Source: Symbiodinium natans
Taxonomy: Eukaryota > Sar > Dinophyceae > Suessiales > Symbiodiniaceae
NCBI GenBank assembly: GCA_905221605.1
Contig: CAJNDS010000136.1
Coordinates: 447,001 to 511,000 of the forward strand
Length of the DNA stretch: 64,000 nt
Reading direction: 5' to 3'
Part shown: positions 46,701-52,700 of the stretch, piece by piece
How positions within the stretch are numbered: position 1 is the first letter of the stretch
Layout of the letters: the number at the start of each line of letters is the position of its first letter
Translations under genes and position numbers: made by a program
The notes under the pieces: generated by a model
Seen by the model: only the letters and a program-made list of their open reading frames with translations
Told to the model about the DNA's origin: nothing
Database searches by the model: none

Positions 46701-49700
46701 CATCTTCACGGACACTGCTCTGCAAGAGACCCTGAAAATTATGCTCAAGCTCCCTGACTCAGCACTGGCAACCAACATCTCGCGCCGTTTGGCGTACGAC
46801 GACTCGATCGATTTGGGTGGTTGTGCGATTCCCGCCATGGAGCAGCTGGCGGCGCTGGAAACGAAGGCTCGCATCCCTTTCTTCAGAAAGGATGCGGCCG
46901 CAGTGCTCTGTCGCTGGCGGAGCGGTGTTTCCAGCCTCTCGGTCTTTCTGACGGGTGCTGCTGTTTTGGTTTCTTAATAAGCGCATCTATTATTTATTCC
47001 AACAGCTGCTGGCTTTACATGAGCGTGCGCTGTTGTGTCACGCCGCACGGAAGTTTTCCAACAGATGCCCCGCATTTGTTGCAGCTTGCAGGAGAGACGC
47101 CTGCCTGGAACGACATCTTGTCACGAGCGCTTTGGTTGAAAAGCCAAACACGCCTTTTAGCCGCGTCTCTGGTCCACTGTTTTGAATTCAAACACTAGAT
47201 CCAAGCTGGTTTGTGTGCGAAAGTTTTTGTAAAAGGTTTTTAAGGGCGGATTCCCGAAGTTTGTCGCCAGATTTGGGACTCGAGTCTTGATGGGGAGGAA
47301 TCAGATTTACAAGTTGCAAACACACCAAGAGTTGTGCAACAAGAACGTGACAAAAATGGAACACCTATTGTGTTTTCCGTACGTGTCCAACAAGACTGGA
47401 AGAAAGCGACATGCAGAGATTCCAACATTGAGTTTTTTCCCCAAACCCTGGGCAATGGACGCATCTGATTTGAAGACAAGTAGCCAGTGCGCAGAAAGAG
47501 ATACCGCTCGGACTCCTGATCATTTTCAGACCCGTGGCAACCTGAGGTCAAGCGTTCAGGGTGGTCAGATAGTGATCTGGAATCTGTCGAATCGCGGTGG
47601 TCTGCAACACATGTAGTACAATGTCTACGATGAACACATCGAATCAAACCAACACAATGAATACCTCGTGGGTATAACGAACACAAAGTATAAATTGAGT
47701 GTACTCATCACTGGAAAGAACGTGCTCAATGGTCATAGTGCTTATAGTGAGGTTTATGAATACTACGGTCATAAGGACAAAATGAATACTGACTATAGTG
47801 GCTACACGGATTTTTAATGGACATGGTAGAATGAGAGTAGTGCCTTGTGTGAATTCCAGCAGGTATATGAACCATATTCTTTCATTGATTGATGAGACTA
47901 GTCGATCTTCGATGATAAAAGTATAAGCCGCTACCTATTGAAAATGCCAACTGGAAGAGGAAAGGGAGGAAAGCACAGGAAGAAGGGTAAGAGGATGGAG
48001 GCAGGAGAAAAGAGGGAGCTTCTCTTCAAGGAGGACGGACAGGACTACGGCCAGGTGCTCAGATTGCTCGGTGCTGGCAGACTAGAGGCCTATTGCTTCG
48101 ATGGAGGAATCAAGAGACTCTGCCATATTAGAGGCAAGATCAAGAACAGAGTCTGGATGCAGGTCGGTGAGCTAGCTGCGTCAGCTATATCATTTCTATC
48201 AGATTTATCTCTTATACTATGTTCGCTATATCTATCCTGGCGCTGGCGATCTTAACTATTTTAGCTGTATGAATAGGGTCATAAGGATAAAAGGAATACT
48301 GATTATTGTACTGCCTATAAGGAATATAATTATCACAATATAATAGACTGCCTTGGTCGTATCAGTTGTCTCATGCCACACCAGTTGTATCTTTCATATT
48401 CGTTACGTACATTCTATAAATTGTGCATAAGTTCTAATGGTTATTTTAGTCATATAGGTATACTAAATATGTTTTGTTATGATAACTCAATTAACTTTCA
48501 GCTTGTGTTATTATGAAAGCTTTATTGGTTCTGTTCATTATCAGACGCTTAGCTAGACTACGTATATTCGTGATTATAGATGTAATAGTTTACTAGAAAT
48601 GCCTCACGATCTTTTAACCATGAGACGTTAGACCTAAAAGGTGCATTAAACAGGCCTCCTTGAGCCAGACAAGGAAACAAGGTCGATTATTTTGTAAGTG
48701 TGATCTATGACATACAATTCAGTTGGTTCAAATTGTGATATATGATATACAGTTCAGAACCAACAATAGAGACACACACACACAAGACACAGTTAGTTTT
48801 AAAGTGGCTTGGGGGTTGGGGGTGACTACTAAAAGCATCATTGGAGAAGCCTCGAAAATCGATTCTCGGGAAAAAATCAATTTTTACCGCGCCTGCCGAG
48901 GTTTTGAGGATAGGTGCGTGACATGGGGGGCTGACCATATATATATATGTATGGGTAAGATAGGGGTTATATAGGGGAATAAGATTAAGGGTCCCTTCTA
49001 GATGTCCCTCCTGTGTACCCCTTACATTGAGGGGACAAACGGTATTTGAGGTGCACTTCCTTCTCGTGTTGGCGGGAGACCTGCCCTCTAAAACCCCCCA
49101 ATCTTAAAGCCCGTCTTACAAAACCCCTAAAACTCTAACTCCTACAACCCTAAGCCCTCAAACCCTCAAACCCTCTAGAAATCCTAAACCCTAAACCCTA
49201 AACACTAAACCCTAAACCCACACCCCCTGTAACAGTGAAAGGTGGCCACGGCGCTGCTGGGCGAGACGCCCTTGGTTTTCCTGGACGAGCCGACCAGCGG
49301 GATGGACCCCTCCTCCAGGCCCGCCTTGTGGTTTAGGGTTCAGGGTCTAGGGTTTCCCGCCTTTTGGTATTGTGGGGTTTGTGGGGTTTGTGGGTCTGTG
49401 AGGTTGTACGGCTTGTGCAGTTCACAGGGTTTGTAGGGTTTATCGTTTTAGGGTTTGCAGGGTTTATAGGATTTACAGGGTCTACAAGAAGGTTTTATTC
49501 AGAGAGTTAGCAGCCCTTTTTAGTGACCTGGCCTTGTCACATTGTTATGATGCTGTATGTTTGCCTTGGGATCCTAGGGGGCCACATGAGCCCTAAAAGG
49601 GAGCATCCCCACAGTCCGGGTTGAGCCCTTATTTAGGGAACCCCAAAGGCACCATCATTTTGAGAACTGACGAGAGACCGCCTAAATGATTTCAACCGCT

Positions 49701-52700
49701 GGTTCCACCAGCCATCATCTCGGGTAACATGTTTTCCTTCCACTCAAGCAGGGCTACCCTAAACCTGAATAAACGGATCTCAAGCCTTCTTCAGCAAGCG
49801 TGCAGAGTTTTCAGCGTGATGGCGATCCGTCTTTCGAAGTAGATGTGGTGCTCCTTGCATCCATCCTAAATTCACGAAAGCTGTTTGCGGTTGGTTGCTC
49901 CGATTTTGTTTGTTTCCGTCAAGAGGCCACGTGCGCTTTTCAAGAAACATCCTGACTTGTGCTGATGTGGTATTCTCGTGTGGCTTACTGGTGCTAGTCG
50001 CGGACTACACACGCTCGGCGTGATAGCGCATGATCGCATCAGCTTGTTGTTGCAACTTGCAAAGATGTTCTACCCAACTGGAGTAACCGGGAAGAACCTG
50101 ACTAAACTGACAACATGTAGTTTTGGCTACCGCATTATTTGCTGCCCATCATACCAAACCATGCAAAGCTCTGCTCCATCAAGCTGTTTCCGATCCTGAT
50201 GAACTTTTACCTTGACTAAATCAATCATCTCGAAATATTCTAGAAAAAACACCCTAAGCCCTAAACCCTAAACGCAATCTTGAACCCTAAAGCCTTGGAG
50301 TCCAAAATCGATTGGGGCAGTTGGGGACTCAAACCACGCTTTCGCTGCCGGAGAAAATCCTTCCGGCCAGTTTGCAGTAGATTCAGGGGAAAGAGGTGGT
50401 GACCGGGATAAACCCATTCGAAGCCTCATATGAACCTCATGTCTAGGGTTAGGGTTTAGGGTTTAGGGTTTAGGGTTTAGGGTTTAGGGTTTAGGGTGTA
50501 GGGTTTAGGGTTTAGGGTTTAATGCTGGCCATCCGCCCCCACTCCAGGCGTCAGCTGTGGCAGCTACTCCTCAAGATGAGATCCACCGGACGGTCCATCA
50601 TCTTCACCACGCACTACCTGGAAGAGGCGGACGTGCTGGCAGACAGGACCGCCCAGCAAGAGCTTCTTTCATTGACCCTAAACTCGAAACCCTATAAACC
50701 CTGAACCCTAAACCCGAAACCCTAAACCCTAAACCCCCCCTTATCATCCCAAAGCTTCAAGCGCTCAACCCGAACAATCCCTGAAAGGAAGGCGGTGTTG
50801 GCCAGAGGCCGCGTGCAGGCCTCGGGCACGTCGCGCGACCTCAAGCTCCAGCTCCTGGCCCTCAGTGGGTTTAGGGTTTAGGGTTTAGAGTTAAGGGTTT
50901 AGGGTGAAGGGTTTAGGGTTTAGGTTTAGGGTTTTGGGGTTTTAGGGTTTTAGGGTCATAGGCTATCTTGGATTCATAGCTTGTGGGTGCAGTCAACATA
51001 GCTTGTGAGTACAGTGCACTACATGAACATACACGAACCTGCCTCTCATGAGTCTTGCTGTTGCTCAATCTTCCAGGGTTCTGTTGGGTTCGTGTCATTT
51101 TGCCATTGGAGGCAGGATTCCGTCCGAGACTTTGGGGGGGGTACAGGGGCTGATTCAATCGGATTTTGGCGTATCCTGAGTGCGGTGCACAGCAAGCAGT
51201 TCCCCGCATACGCACTTTGGGGACAGGTAGCCTTGGGGGGGGATTTTGTTTTGGCTCGGGCATGTGTTTAGGGCCTACAAGCCACATGCATTTGTCCGGA
51301 TTGGTGCCGTGCTTTAGTTTTCAAGCGTGAAGGTTGTCAGGGATCCCTGCGAATAGGCGTTTCATTTCGAAAGCTATGCTCGGTTTAGAGTTCGGTCCAC
51401 CCACCCCCCCAACCCCCCCCCCACCCCCCCGCATCAAACAACTTTGCTCGAAAAGACAGGCTTCATGTTCTGAAATTTGTTGTTGGGCGGAGATTCAGGG
51501 CTGGGGGTGCCAAGAATTTACCACAAGTTCACGGGCTGCTCGTGGGCTACCCCTTGGAAACCTGTTTGGGGCCTTGTTTGCAACAAGGAGTTTATGAACA
51601 AGACCCGGTTTCGGATCTTTTGGGAAGGGAATCTTAAGCCATCTGAAGCTGTTTCCTGAGCCCTAAACTTTCTAAACCCGAAACCCTAAACCCCCAACCC
51701 ACATATAACCCATTTGTAAGCCTCTTAATATGATTTTTGTCATCCCAAACTCTAAACCCTAAACCCTAACTCCTTTCCCCTAAACCCTAAACCCTGAACC
51801 TGGAACCCTGAACCTTGAACCCTGAACCCTGAACCTTAGGCAAGCTGTATCAAGCTGTCCTATAGGTTCGGCCTCGGCTACCACCTGCAAATCGCCTACC
51901 TCCCGGGCGCCCCCACAGCCGATGAAGCCGAAGATCTAGGCAGATACCCAGGGAGCCCGGTAGGGTTTAGGGTTTAGGGTTTCGGGTTTCGGGTTTAGGG
52001 TGGTTCAAAAAGGGTTTAGGGTTTAGGGTGCCCTTTGATCGAGAAATGCAACATGTACATCCAGACACGGGGTCCCCCCAAAGTATGCAAACCAAGATAG
52101 CCGCTAGCCCAAAACCCAACTGAGCGACCCGTCATTTTAAATGCTCTGGGGGTGTAGGTAGGGAGGTCCTCATTGATTCTACTATACCGGGCCCCCGTAC
52201 TATGCTAACTGTAGTTAAGGGACTTATAACCTAATTTAGAATCCTTATAGCCCAGTCTAGGGCCCGTATATCTCTACTTATAACTAGGCGGGCCCCTCCT
52301 TGTAGGGCATATTGTCCCAAATCAAGGCCTGCTGTCGGAATTCGGAGCGTGGGTTGAGGTCTTGATCTGCACTCCTAAGCAAAGGCCCCTCCGCCACCCT
52401 GCGAAGCCCCAGCCCTACGTAACTAGAATGGCTATAGCAAGCCGTTAACTACAACAGCTCCGGTGACTTTAACGACTTCACCAAGCTTTAACAACTATAG
52501 CCTTCCCCCTAAACCCTAAACCCTAAACCCTTAACCCTTAACCCTAAACCCTAAACCCTAAACCCTAAACCGCCACCTCGAATCACAGGCGAACTGATCC
52601 GAAAGCACGTGAGCACCGCCACGCAGCGAGCCGCCGAGCGACGTTCAGAGGACTTTAGGGGGCTAGGGTTTAGGGTTGTCAACTCTTGACCTTCAAGAAG

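Larger units (their letters stand above)
43880..47230 (+). other. Non-telomeric insert in ABCA intron with exon-like pieces
   Basis: This 3.3-kb stretch lacks TTTAGGG arrays and resembles the 4-15 kb gene block in base composition. Possible exons: 44297-44440 ([20 protein letters not shown] then [13 protein letters not shown]) and the two frames listed separately. None is recognised. It and the eIF1A segment together fill the largest ABCA intron. Confidence 0.4.
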
